Assembly (NCBI GenBank): GCA_016721315.1
Contig: JADKIL010000001.1
Coordinates: forward strand, 310,001-374,000
DNA: 64,000 nucleotides
Source of the DNA: Candidatus Villigracilis vicinus
GTDB taxonomy: Bacteria > Chloroflexota > Anaerolineae > Anaerolineales > Villigracilaceae
Direction of reading: 5' to 3'
Under the pieces are notes generated by a model. The model saw only the letters and a list, made by a program, of their open reading frames with translations, ran no database searches and had not been told where the DNA came from. Below, one piece after another: positions 49,689-57,567 of the stretch; within the stretch, counting starts at the first letter, position 1; each line of letters starts with the position of its first letter. The position numbers and the translations under genes were made by a program.

Positions 49689-51035
49689 TTACGGCAAAGT
49701 TTTTGCCGAAAGGTCTATGAGCCACGTCACCGTTTGCGGAAAGGCGAGGACGATAAGGAGTGCAATGATCTGCAACGCCATGAAGGGCAATGCGCCTTTG
49801 TGGATGTCGGAAGTGGGGACTTCTTTCGGCGCAGTGGTTTGTAAATAGAAAAGCGAGAAGCCAACGGGCGGAGAGATAAACGCGGTTTGCAAGTTGATGG
49901 CGAAAACGACGGCTAACCAAACCATGTCTATGCCCAAGGCTTGCGCGGCAGGGACAACCAGTGGCAGGGCAATGAAACAGATCTCTACAAATTCCAGAAA
50001 GACGCCAAGTAGGAAGATGGCGATGTTCGCAACGATGATGAACGTCCAGTAGCCGCCGGGGAGATTGACCAACCACTCGGTGATGAGGCGTTGTCCGCCG
50101 AGCCCATCGAAGACCACGCTGAATAACGACGAGCAAAAAAGGATCGTGATGACGAGCGCCGTCAGTTGCGCTGTGGATTTTGCCGCATCTTGGATTAGTT
50201 TGACGCTGAAGCGTTTGTTCATCCACGCCAGCAGACAGGCACCTGCTGCGCCAACACTGCCTGCTTCGGTGGGGGAGGCAAGCCCAAAGAAGATGCTGCC
50301 CAGCACCATGAACACCAGCAAGCCCGGCGGCAGGATGACACGCACGGCTTGGCGAAACATGTCACTTCCAGAGCTGCTTAAGGCTTCAGGCGGCAGAGCA
50401 GGCGCGAGGTCGGGTTTGAGGCGGGTGATCACAATGACGTAAAGCATGTAGAGTCCGGAAAGTAAAAGTCCCGGAATGATCGAGCCGACAAATAGATCCC
50501 CAACTTGTACGCCGATCTGGTCACTCAACACAACCAATACGAGGCTGGGCGGAATCATTTGTGCCAGCGTACCAGATGCCGTGATGACGCCGGTTGCAAG
50601 TTTTTTATCGTAGCCTTGTTTAAGCATTGCGGGCAGGGCGATCATACCCATCATGATGATGGTGGCGGCGACAACGCCCGTGGTGGCGGCAAGGAGTGTC
50701 CCAACGAGAATGACCGCCAATGCCAACCCGCCTCGGACTCTACCGAGCAGCCTGCCGACTGTTTCAAGAAGCTCTTCTGCCAGCCCCGAGCGTTCGAAGA
50801 CCGAACCCATGAAGATGAAAAATGGGATCGCCAGCAGGGTAAAGTCGGACATGGTGCCGAACCAGCGGCTGGGCATGAGCTTGAGCAAGTTAAGGTTGAA
50901 CGCGCCGAGTGCATAGCCTATGCCGCCAAAAAGAATCGCTGTGGCGGCAAAAGAGTAGCCAACGGGGTATCCGCTCATGATGAAGGCAAAGAAGCCGACG
51001 AACATGAAGATGGCGAGCCATTCGTAATGCGTCAT
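49689..51035 (-). CDS. dctM: TRAP transporter large permease DctM
   Basis: 448 residues with about 12 membrane segments. Family blocks: FFIFMGSVFERSGLAEELL, GRVRGGLALAVILVGTLLAATTGVVAAT, MIPPSLVLVVLSDQIGV, and near the end AFISPPVGFSLFYL. Role: sodium- or proton-coupled permease moving the organic acid delivered by DctP. Its ATG overlaps the dctQ stop by four bases (ATGA), so translation is coupled. It ends next to the terminator shared with dctP. Confidence 0.9.
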   Translation of the reverse strand: MTHYEWLAIFMFVGFFAFIMSGYPVGYSFAATAILFGGIGYALGAFNLNLLKLMPSRWFGTMSDFTLLAIPFFIFMGSVFERSGLAEELLETVGRLLGRVRGGLALAVILVGTLLAATTGVVAATIIMMGMIALPAMLKQGYDKKLATGVITASGTLAQMIPPSLVLVVLSDQIGVQVGDLFVGSIIPGLLLSGLYMLYVIVITRLKPDLAPALPPEALSSSGSDMFRQAVRVILPPGLLVFMVLGSIFFGLASPTEAGSVGAAGACLLAWMNKRFSVKLIQDAAKSTAQLTALVITILFCSSLFSVVFDGLGGQRLITEWLVNLPGGYWTFIIVANIAIFLLGVFLEFVEICFIALPLVVPAAQALGIDMVWLAVVFAINLQTAFISPPVGFSLFYLQTTAPKEVPTSDIHKGALPFMALQIIALLIVLAFPQTVTWLIDLSAKTLP

Positions 51036-51577
51036 GCTTCACCTTTAATGATCGCAACGTTTTTGATGATCTCAGAAATGGTTTGCAAGAACAGCATCCC
51101 AAATGCAGCCAATAGCATGGATTTGATCGGGGCGCGGGGCAGACCGTCTGGGTCGGGGGAGAGTTCCCAGGTGCCGAAGGAGCCATCTGGCAGCAAGCCC
51201 CACGATTGTAAGACAGGGTGTGTAGTGACGTACATGCCGATGATGCAGAAGATGCTGAGGAAGAGGGCATGCCCGATCAGGTCAACCCCGGCTTTGGTTT
51301 TTGGTGACCAATTGGCGTAAAGAAAATCCACACGGACGTTGAGTCCGTGTTTGAGGACGTAGGAAAACCCGAGCAGAAAGGTGAGGGAGAAGAGATACCA
51401 CTGTAATTCAATGAAGAGGTTGCTGGTGAGTTTGACTTCGATGAACCTGCCAAGATAACGCGCCATGACATTATAGAATCCGACCGCGACGGTGAGTATC
51501 ACGCAAATGGCAGAGGCATGACCAAGCTTGTCTGTAAGCGCATCAATGGTGCGGGAAAATTTGAGAAAGGTCTGCAT
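51032..51577 (-). CDS. dctQ: TRAP transporter small permease DctQ
   Basis: 181 residues with four membrane segments (about residues 15-37, 52-75, 95-118 and 150-172). Conserved features are NVMARYLGRFIEVK and ELQWYLFSLTFLLGFSYVLKHGLNVRVD (outline only), the WL-y block of small TRAP subunits. The loop before the last helix is longer than usual (residues about 120-148), with many prolines and glycines. Role: pairs with DctM to form the transporter. It overlaps dctM by four bases and is divergent from the ACT regulator; a TGCTATCAT extended -10 at 51588-51596 is its likely promoter. Confidence 0.88.
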   Translation of the reverse strand: MQTFLKFSRTIDALTDKLGHASAICVILTVAVGFYNVMARYLGRFIEVKLTSNLFIELQWYLFSLTFLLGFSYVLKHGLNVRVDFLYANWSPKTKAGVDLIGHALFLSIFCIIGMYVTTHPVLQSWGLLPDGSFGTWELSPDPDGLPRAPIKSMLLAAFGMLFLQTISEIIKNVAIIKGEA

Positions 51578-51616
51578 GGATTGGCGGATGATAGCATAAA
51601 AACTTAATATTGCTTG

Positions 51617-51625
51617 TGCTATACT
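51617..51625 (+). promoter_or_regulatory. Extended -10 promoter of the ACT-domain gene
   Basis: TGCTATACT at 51617-51625. No clear -35. The ATG at 51663 is 38 bases on, preceded by AAAGGGAG. Confidence 0.5.
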
Positions 51626-51662
51626 GGGTACTATATTTCACAAGTCGAAAGGGAGTTCTGCC

Positions 51663-52190
51663 ATGGCAAAAAATATTGTATTAACTCTCACAGGCAAGGA
51701 TAAGATCGGGTTGGTTGATCATGTCACCAGTCTGGTGGTGAAGCGCAGCGGGAATGTCGAATCCAGCCGAATGGCTCATCTTGGCGGTGAGTTCGCCATG
51801 TTGATGCTGGTCACAGTATCAGACGCGGAGTTCTCGGGTCTTGATAAAGATTTTCAGACCTTACGCGGCGAGGGATATCAGGTGGCACTGGTGCAAACCG
51901 AGGGGGATGCGAAGAAATATGCAGGCTGGCTGCCCTACGAGATCGAAGTGACCGGTGCCGACCACGAAGGCATCATTCATGAAGTGTCACATCACCTGGC
52001 TTCGCAGGGTATCAACATCGAAAGCATGGATACCAGTGCAACGCCCGCGCCGATGAGTGGCACGCCGCTTTTCATGATGAAAGGCGTCGTGCTTGTTCCT
52101 CCCAAATTGAATTTCCATGAATGGAGCGACGCGTTGGAGGAAGTTGGCGATAAATTGAACGTGAATGTCAAAGTGGAAGTTGTGAAGTAA
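51663..52190 (+). CDS. Two-ACT-domain regulator (GcvR-like)
   Basis: 175 residues. Two ACT domains in tandem: the first (about 1-80) begins IVLTLTGKDKIGLVDHVTSLV with the GLVD turn; the second (about 90-175) has YEIEVTGADHEGIIHEVSHHL and FMMKGVVLVPPKLNFHEW. Architecture matches the glycine-cleavage transcriptional repressor GcvR and related proteins, which sense amino acids without binding DNA directly. Role: inferred amino-acid-responsive protein partner. The nearest amino-acid genes are far away in this window, so the target is unknown. Confidence 0.82.
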   Translation: MAKNIVLTLTGKDKIGLVDHVTSLVVKRSGNVESSRMAHLGGEFAMLMLVTVSDAEFSGLDKDFQTLRGEGYQVALVQTEGDAKKYAGWLPYEIEVTGADHEGIIHEVSHHLASQGINIESMDTSATPAPMSGTPLFMMKGVVLVPPKLNFHEWSDALEEVGDKLNVNVKVEVVK

Positions 52191-52191
52191 C

Positions 52192-52228
52192 AAAAAAGGC
52201 GGGCAGCGCGGGACGCTCCCGCCTTTTT
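52192..52228 (+). terminator. Terminator after the ACT-domain gene
   Basis: AAAAAAGGCGGG, a 14-base loop, CCCGCCTTTTT. Confidence 0.85.
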
Positions 52229-52317
52229 GATTCTCTTTTATAAAGATCCACCTTGCAATTGAAAAACATTTTTTTTATTTTTCGTAACAGGGTGATAAAT
52301 TCGGGGTTATCTACCTC

Positions 52318-52773
52318 ATGAAAATGCAATTCCAAGAGCAATTGGATCACGCCTGGCATTCCCCGGCGTTTTCTTCTTTACTAGCCAATCGCCGTGACCT
52401 GATGTTTGTTGCGGCGTTTGGGGTTTTGCATATTGGTTTCAGCATGGCTGGAATCACGTTTTGGAATTGTCCGATCCGGGCGGCTACGGGAGTTCCATGC
52501 CCTGGCTGTGGTCTGACGCGTGCCAGCCTTGAGCTTTTGCACGGCGACGTTTCCGCCTCTTTTCAAACTCATGCCTTTGCCTCGGTTGCTCTGGCAACCG
52601 TCTTTCTGATGCTCCTTATTTTTATTTTGCCTGAGAGTCTGCGTGAAAAATGGGTGACAGCGATCAGAAACTTTGAGACCCGTTCTGGCTCCACAGCATG
52701 GATAATATCTTTTCTTTTTTTCTATTGGGCAATTCGGTTGTCGGGCATTCTGCCTTTTCCAACCGATTTTTAA
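52318..52773 (+). CDS. DUF2752 membrane protein
   Basis: 151 residues. Family signature NCPIRAATGVPCPGCGLTRASLELLHGD (outline only: cysteine, then TGVPCPGCGLTRA) lies at about residues 52-75, flanked by hydrophobic helices (about 30-48, 84-108 and 122-145). The CPGCG pair could bind a metal or form a disulfide. DUF2752 proteins are widespread, small and uncharacterised. No ribosome-binding site is obvious before the ATG at 52318. Thirty bases later another small membrane gene follows, probably co-transcribed. Confidence 0.82.
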   Translation: MKMQFQEQLDHAWHSPAFSSLLANRRDLMFVAAFGVLHIGFSMAGITFWNCPIRAATGVPCPGCGLTRASLELLHGDVSASFQTHAFASVALATVFLMLLIFILPESLREKWVTAIRNFETRSGSTAWIISFLFFYWAIRLSGILPFPTDF

Positions 52774-52803
52774 TATCTATCGATAATTACAGGAGAGTGA
52801 AAC

Positions 52804-53049
52804 ATGGAATTTCTTGGACCAATTGTGATCTATATTGCGGGTATCGCAGTCGTTATTAAAATGTTCCAAAAAGAAGGCTTGCTTAAGGGACTTTTGGGGC
52901 TTTTCTGCCTGCTGTATGCTTTCATCTGGGGCTGGCAGAACACCAACGAAACAAGCCTTGGTCTTCCCGTTAAGACCTGGATGTATATCTGGACAGGTGC
53001 CTGGATCCTGGGTCTTGTCTTGAATTTCGCTGCTTCCAGCGGCGGGTAA
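52804..53049 (+). CDS. Small membrane protein of unknown function
   Basis: 81 residues, AGGAGAG seven bases upstream of the ATG. Three hydrophobic segments (about residues 4-20, 27-47 and 55-78) with a KMFQKEGLLKG turn and a W-rich middle (FIWGWQN). No family is recognised; small W-containing membrane proteins often accompany DUF2752. It ends before a perfect terminator. Confidence 0.65.
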   Translation: MEFLGPIVIYIAGIAVVIKMFQKEGLLKGLLGLFCLLYAFIWGWQNTNETSLGLPVKTWMYIWTGAWILGLVLNFAASSGG

Positions 53050-53082
53050 TTCTTTCATTATTGCTCTACAACCGAATTGCAC

Positions 53083-53114
53083 AAAAACAGCCGGGAATAT
53101 TCCCGGCTGTTTTT
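53083..53114 (+). terminator. Terminator after the DUF2752 unit
   Basis: AAAAACAGCCGGGAAT and its exact complement. Sixteen-base arms with no loop to speak of, so the centre opens to four bases; strong T-run. Confidence 0.9.
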
Positions 53115-53219
53115 GATATGAGGAGATATTTCCTCATACCTGAATCTTGCAAACCCAATAGAGAAGAACAAGATCGCAAAACCAAGCAAGACATCTAATG
53201 ACGGAAAACTATGACTGCC
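53115..53219 (-). pseudogene. Possible fragment of an ABC-2-type permease C-terminus
   Basis: In one minus frame the bases read SFPSLDVLLGFAILFFSIGF, then ARFRYEE and on into the terminator, with no start codon. One hydrophobic helix followed by R-F-R-Y-E-E resembles the very end of ABC-2-type permeases. It lies downstream of the P1 peptidase gene. Too short for certainty. Confidence 0.25.
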
Positions 53220-53233
53220 GTCCGCTATTTTAT

Positions 53234-54304
53234 TTATGCTATTCTTCCGTATTTCTTCAGCAACTCTTTCACGTCTGCTTGTGGTAAAGCCTTGGCGCTG
53301 ATCTCATGACCGGTCATATCTTCCGCAGCGACCAGGGCATTGAGGATGGCTTCTTCGGTTGCGTATGCAGTGGCGCCGAAGATCGGGTCGAGGTGATCGT
53401 TAGGCAGTACCTCGAGCTGCATTATTTTTCCACCACGTGCGGCATCGGCATTGGCGGTCGAAAATGCAAGGAAGATATCACCAGAACCATTCCCGCCGAT
53501 GGAGCCGGTTCGTGCCATCCCAAGCGAAACCCGTTTCGCTACGCGTTTAAGCTGATGCGGCATAAGCGGAGCATCAGTCGCAACAATGACGATCAATGAG
53601 CCATCGTCCTGCCGAAAGGGATTTTCTCCATTGGTGGCAGGTGAGTCGTCCTTTAGATGATTGCCGATGGGGACTCCTGCGATCGTTAATTGATAGCGCC
53701 TGCCAAAATTGCACTGTGCCAGGACGCCGACGGTCCAACCGCCTAATTTTTGCGGCAACTTGCGGGAGGAGGTTCCCGTGCCGCCTTTGAATTCATAGCA
53801 TAGCATCCCCGTCCCGCCGCCAACATTCCCTTCGGCGATCACCCCGGAGTGTGCCGAGTTGATCGCTTCCAATACATGATGCTCTTTAACAAAAAAGCCA
53901 TTCATATTGTTCAACCAGGCATCGGCGGTCTCTGCAACCACAGGCAGCATCCAATGTTGGGTCAGTCCGTGATGCTCCACCTGCCATTTGATCAATGCAT
54001 GATGGACGATACCAACGCTGTGCGTATTAGTCAGACCGATCGGTCCCTCAAGAATACCGCCTTCGTCAACCCATGCTGCACCGGTCATCTCCCCATTGCC
54101 ATTGAATGAATGCACTCCTGCCAATGCAGGTGTGGGATCATCCATTCCGCGCGGGTGAATGATGGTCACGCCGGTACGCGCATCAGATCCCTCAATAATG
54201 GTGGAGTACCCGACTGTAACCCCTTCTACATCTGTAATGGTGTTATTTTTTCCTGGCACCCCTTCAAATGGAATTCCCAAGTCTCTTGCGCGTAACTTTT
54301 TCAT
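53234..54304 (-). CDS. P1-family peptidase (DmpA/BapA-like aminopeptidase)
   Basis: 356 residues. Family blocks: GVPGKNNTITDVEGVTVGY at the start, ARTGVTIIHPRG, GEMTGAAWVDEGGILEGPIG, AEGNVGGGTGMLCYEFKGG and then GTSSR, the segment holding the auto-cleavage site and nucleophilic serine. The end has GNGSGDIFLAFSTAN. Role: self-processing N-terminal-nucleophile enzyme that removes N-terminal residues from peptides, amides or beta-amino acids. Intact by length and motifs. Monocistronic; no close partner suggests a substrate. Confidence 0.88.
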   Translation of the reverse strand: MKKLRARDLGIPFEGVPGKNNTITDVEGVTVGYSTIIEGSDARTGVTIIHPRGMDDPTPALAGVHSFNGNGEMTGAAWVDEGGILEGPIGLTNTHSVGIVHHALIKWQVEHHGLTQHWMLPVVAETADAWLNNMNGFFVKEHHVLEAINSAHSGVIAEGNVGGGTGMLCYEFKGGTGTSSRKLPQKLGGWTVGVLAQCNFGRRYQLTIAGVPIGNHLKDDSPATNGENPFRQDDGSLIVIVATDAPLMPHQLKRVAKRVSLGMARTGSIGGNGSGDIFLAFSTANADAARGGKIMQLEVLPNDHLDPIFGATAYATEEAILNALVAAEDMTGHEISAKALPQADVKELLKKYGRIA

Positions 54305-54418
54305 ACATACTCCTTGAGAGGCTTTATTCTACGACTGGCGAGGATTATAGCCGAAGGAAATAGATCAAAAATTGAGGGGGAGATTTTTTGATCGCAGACT
54401 TTCAGTAAAGGTTTTCAC

Positions 54419-54427
54419 TGGTACAAT
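54419..54427 (+). promoter_or_regulatory. Extended -10 promoter of slyD
   Basis: TGGTACAAT, with a weak CTTTCA 17 bases upstream (54399-54404). The start codon is 30 bases on, after GAAAGGA. Confidence 0.5.
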
Positions 54428-54456
54428 GGGCGCATTAAATTTCGAAAGGATATAGT

Positions 54457-54948
54457 ATGGCACACGATAAAGTAAAAGACGGGCTGGTTGTTTCCATGGA
54501 ATACAAACTGACCGTGGACGGTGAAGTTCTGGACTCTTCTGAAGAAGCGGGTCCATTGCAATTCCTGGCAGGGTATGGCAACATCATCCCCGGCTTGGAA
54601 AATGAAATGATGGGCATGAAGATCGGCGACAGCAAGAACGTCACCGTTCAGCCTGCCGATGGATATGGCGAATTCGAGGAGGATGCCTTTATGGAAGTTC
54701 CCCGTACCGAATTCCCTGCCGATATGGAACTGGAAGAAGGTATGGAATTACACGTCACCGATGATGATGGCAATCATCAGGCAGCGTATGTTGCTGAGTT
54801 CGATGATAAGAATGTAACACTTGATTTTAATCACCCTCTGGCTGGCGCTGTGCTCGAATTTTCCGTGAAAGTTGTCGCTCTGCGAGAACCGACCGAAGAA
54901 GAACTCGACCATGGGCATGTCCATGATGGCGATGGGCACCATCACTAA
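54457..54948 (+). CDS. slyD: FKBP-type peptidyl-prolyl isomerase SlyD
   Basis: 163 residues. The FKBP core begins VSMEYKLTVDGEVLDSS and includes GPLQFLAGYGNIIPGLENEM, which forms the active site. The inserted IF/flap chaperone domain (about 70-125) contains FMEVPRTEFPADMELEEG. The C-terminus is short and histidine-rich (DHGHVHDGDGHHH), able to bind nickel or zinc as in other SlyD proteins, though shorter than in E. coli. Role: folding catalyst and metallochaperone in the cytoplasm. Confidence 0.92.
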   Translation: MAHDKVKDGLVVSMEYKLTVDGEVLDSSEEAGPLQFLAGYGNIIPGLENEMMGMKIGDSKNVTVQPADGYGEFEEDAFMEVPRTEFPADMELEEGMELHVTDDDGNHQAAYVAEFDDKNVTLDFNHPLAGAVLEFSVKVVALREPTEEELDHGHVHDGDGHHH

Positions 54949-54956
54949 GATCGTTC

Positions 54957-54992
54957 AAAAAAGACCGTCACTTTCAAGGTGGCGGTCTTTTT
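54957..54992. terminator. Terminator between slyD and dedA
   Basis: AAAAAAGACCGTCAC, short loop, GTGGCGGTCTTTTT, with one G-T pair. Serves both convergent genes. Confidence 0.85.
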
Positions 54993-54996
54993 ATTA

Positions 54997-55614
54997 TTAA
55001 TTTTGAATTGCCTGTTCTGTGGCGTGAGTCCTTCCAGATTGGCGCCTTGCCAGCCAGATGCCTGCGCCAATGATCACGGTACCCAGTACGAACCCGCCAA
55101 AGTTGCCGATAAATTCATACACCAATTCCCATTGGGTGCCGAACATATATCCCAATCCGCCGTAAAGTATGATCCATGTTATTTCCCCGAGGATATCGTA
55201 TAACATGAAGTGCTTGAACTTGTATCCGCTGCCACCGGCGATGAGGTTGGTCGGGATTGCCAGCGCAGTTACCAGAAAGCGAGTGAGAAATACTGCCGCC
55301 CAGGCGCGTTTATCAAAATTTCCTCGCGCATTGATCCAGGTTGGAGATTCTCCAAAGCGTCTTTCCACCCAGTCTTTGCTGTAATGTCCCATACCATAAC
55401 TGAGCATATCGCCAAGCCCGGCACCTAATAGCCCAAGAATTGCCATCCCTTTCCAATCAAAATATCCTTGCTGCGAAAATGCACCCACAGCAATGACCAT
55501 CAATGAAGCACCAACGGGTAATCCAACAGCACCGAGGAATAAGGTCAATGCAAATAGAGGTGCGCCATAGTTGATAACCTGTGTGAGGAAGAAACCAGAG
55601 ATTGTGTCGCTCAT
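54997..55614 (-). CDS. DedA-family membrane protein
   Basis: 205 residues. Hydrophobic segments at about 15-38, 50-75, 130-152 and 165-190, with the DedA elements GAGLGDMLSYGMGHYSK and VFLTRFLVTALAIPTNLIAGGSGYKF, including the conserved arginine. Family knowledge: DedA/VTT proteins are lipid flippases or transporters (for example of undecaprenyl or phosphatidyl lipids) that use the proton gradient. Overlaps the upstream gene by four bases (ATGA). Confidence 0.86.
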   Translation of the reverse strand: MSDTISGFFLTQVINYGAPLFALTLFLGAVGLPVGASLMVIAVGAFSQQGYFDWKGMAILGLLGAGLGDMLSYGMGHYSKDWVERRFGESPTWINARGNFDKRAWAAVFLTRFLVTALAIPTNLIAGGSGYKFKHFMLYDILGEITWIILYGGLGYMFGTQWELVYEFIGNFGGFVLGTVIIGAGIWLARRQSGRTHATEQAIQN

Positions 55615-56033
55615 GGTGATTTTGTTGATAATGAGGAAGACTCTCCCGGTATTAATGGCTCTGGCGGGTGAGTTTCGTTTTGGAATGCCTTTATTGAATC
55701 CTTCACCTGGGTCAGGATCACGCCAGGCTGATCTGGAAAATACTCTTCATTTAGTTGCAGCAGACTTTTTTTGCCATTCTTTTTTTCCAAGGGGATTCCC
55801 AGACCAAAAAAGAGGGCGTCAGGTGGAACTTCGTAGGTTTCTGAAATATATGGAATGGTCATCCAATCGCGGATGAGCTCCACATCCGTTTGATTGGCGG
55901 TGGGTGGTTTCCCATGGAATGGGTTGTGTCCATTCATGCGCTTGAACGACCGGATCATATTCATTCCAAAAAAAGCCACCACTACCATACCTACCAGAAT
56001 CAGCCCAAATGTAAGGATACGCTGTTTTTTCAT
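55611..56033 (-). CDS. Single-pass membrane protein upstream of dedA
   Basis: 140 residues. An N-terminal membrane helix (about residues 7-27) is followed by a soluble part rich in prolines, with TDVELIRDWMTIPYISETY and PPDALFFGLGIPLEKKNGK. The middle of the soluble part has a folded look (alternating hydrophobic and acidic residues). No family is recognised with confidence. Coupled to dedA by a four-base overlap, so the two probably act together in the membrane. Confidence 0.65.
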   Translation of the reverse strand: MKKQRILTFGLILVGMVVVAFFGMNMIRSFKRMNGHNPFHGKPPTANQTDVELIRDWMTIPYISETYEVPPDALFFGLGIPLEKKNGKKSLLQLNEEYFPDQPGVILTQVKDSIKAFQNETHPPEPLIPGESSSLSTKSP

Positions 56034-56086
56034 ACCTTAATTTTATCTCTGCTTTCAATTCAATTGTAAAGAAACCATGTGGAATT

Positions 56087-56122
56087 AAAAAGAGCGTACC
56101 TTTACTGTTGGTAAAAGTACGC
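56087..56122 (-). terminator. Terminator of obg
   Basis: On the minus strand GCGTACTTTTAC, loop CAACA, GTAAAGGTACGC, then TCTTTTT. Confidence 0.8.
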
Positions 56123-56148
56123 CCCATATCATGGCTGAAACCTCTGAT

Positions 56149-57414
56149 CTATTCCTGCCACTCTAATTCGAAGTCACCGACAAAGACCGTGTGCCCGTCT
56201 TCAACACCTGCTTCGCGCAGGGCTTTATCCACACCGAGTTTTTGCATCATGCGTTGGAAGCGGCGTACGGATCCGTAATGTTCCCAATACGTCATCTTGG
56301 CGGCACGCTCGATCGCCACACCAGAAACGCGCCACTTATCTCCGTCTTCGCGGTGGATGCTGAACTGGTTCGGGTCCACTTCCGGCTTGTAGACGGGAAG
56401 CGCCTCTTCCTCAAGTTGTTCTGGCGGCAATTCCTGCAGCAGCTTATACGCTGTGAGTAAAACTTCGCGCGTGTTGGTGCGAGCCATTGCCGAGGCAGTG
56501 ACAAGCTCCACTTTTTTCTTTTTAAAACTGGCTTGAAGTTCCTTCAAGCGCGCCTGTACATCAGGCTGGTCGATCTTGTTGATGACCACCACCTGCGGTT
56601 TCTTGCCGAGCTTCGTATCGAACAATGAAAGTTCGGTGTTGATCTGGCTGAAATCGGCGAGTGGGTCTTCTGAGAGTCCATCGATCATATGGATGAGGAT
56701 GCGGGTGCGCTGGATGTGTCGCAAAAAATCATAGCCCAGCCCGGCGCCTTCATGTGCGCCTTCGATCAGCCCTGGAATATCTGCCAATACTACAGTGGCT
56801 TCTTCGTCGATCTTGGCAACACCAAGATTCGGCTCGAGGGTGGTAAAGGGATAATCACCGATCTTTGGTTTGGCATTCGTCAGAACCGAGAGCAGGGTCG
56901 ATTTCCCAGCGTTGGGCAGACCAATGATGCCGATATCCGCGATCAGTTTAAGTTCGAGGCGCAGCATCTTTTCTTCATGCGGTTCGCCGCGTTCGGCAGT
57001 CCGCGGGGCTTGGTTTCGTGAAGTGGCAAAGTGCTGGTTGCCGCGCCCGCCGCGCCCGCCCTTGCAGACGATCAACTGCTGTCCGGTTTCGGTCAGATCG
57101 CCCAGCAAGTCGCCTGTTTCCGCATCGTAGATCACTGTCCCTGGCGGGACGTGGACAATGAGGTCTTTGCCGCCGCGCCCGGTCATTTGTGAACCACCGC
57201 CATTTATGCCGGGGTCTGCCGCGAACGATTGGTTGGGTCGAAAGTGGGAAAGGGAATTCAGGATCGGTTTTACTTCAAAGATGACATCGCCGCCTTTGCC
57301 GCCATCGCCGCCGTCTGGACCGCCGCGCGGTTCGTACTTCTCACGGCGAAAATGCACCATACCGTCGCCGCCTTTTCCGGATTTTACATGAATATTTACC
57401 TGGTCAATGAACAT
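56149..57414 (-). CDS. obg: GTPase Obg/CgtA
   Basis: 421 residues from the ATG at 57414. The glycine-rich Obg fold (about 1-155) has KSGKGGDGMVHFRREKYEPRG and GGPDGGDGGKGG. The G domain (about 160-335) has G1 GLPNAGKSTLL, G2 DYPFTTLEPNLG, G3 DIPGLIEGAHEGAGLG and G4 NKID. The C-terminal OCT domain (about 345-421) ends HTVFVGDFELEWQE. Role: large-subunit ribosome maturation and stress signalling. The start is chosen by its fit with the promoter, whose -10 ends six bases before it; a longer frame to 57450 would include the promoter. Confidence 0.94.
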   Translation of the reverse strand: MFIDQVNIHVKSGKGGDGMVHFRREKYEPRGGPDGGDGGKGGDVIFEVKPILNSLSHFRPNQSFAADPGINGGGSQMTGRGGKDLIVHVPPGTVIYDAETGDLLGDLTETGQQLIVCKGGRGGRGNQHFATSRNQAPRTAERGEPHEEKMLRLELKLIADIGIIGLPNAGKSTLLSVLTNAKPKIGDYPFTTLEPNLGVAKIDEEATVVLADIPGLIEGAHEGAGLGYDFLRHIQRTRILIHMIDGLSEDPLADFSQINTELSLFDTKLGKKPQVVVINKIDQPDVQARLKELQASFKKKKVELVTASAMARTNTREVLLTAYKLLQELPPEQLEEEALPVYKPEVDPNQFSIHREDGDKWRVSGVAIERAAKMTYWEHYGSVRRFQRMMQKLGVDKALREAGVEDGHTVFVGDFELEWQE

Positions 57415-57420
57415 CCTTAC

Positions 57421-57450
57421 ATTATAACGGGAATAGTTATCAGGGTTCAA
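57421..57450 (-). promoter_or_regulatory. Promoter of obg, leaderless arrangement
   Basis: On the minus strand TTGAAC (57450-57445), 18 bases, TATAAT (57426-57421), then GTAAGG and the ATG. Transcription should start at the first base of the start codon or within two or three bases of it. Confidence 0.7.
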
Positions 57451-57567
57451 TTATTCATTTAGTCCGTTTTTAGCTGCCCACTCATCTCAAATACGCCATC
57501 AAAAAATTTGTCATGTCTTTATTATGATTAGCTTGCTCGTTGCGGGGATAATCAGGCTAGGTGTGTT

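Noticed and set aside
50505..51320. 271-codon plus-strand ORF opposite dctM/dctQ
   Set aside because: Antisense to two conserved membrane genes; low hydrophobicity and no start signal.
57508..57552. Promoter for the receiver-kinase gene
   Set aside because: TTGTCA, TATGAT and GATAAT hexamers exist but none are at workable spacing.
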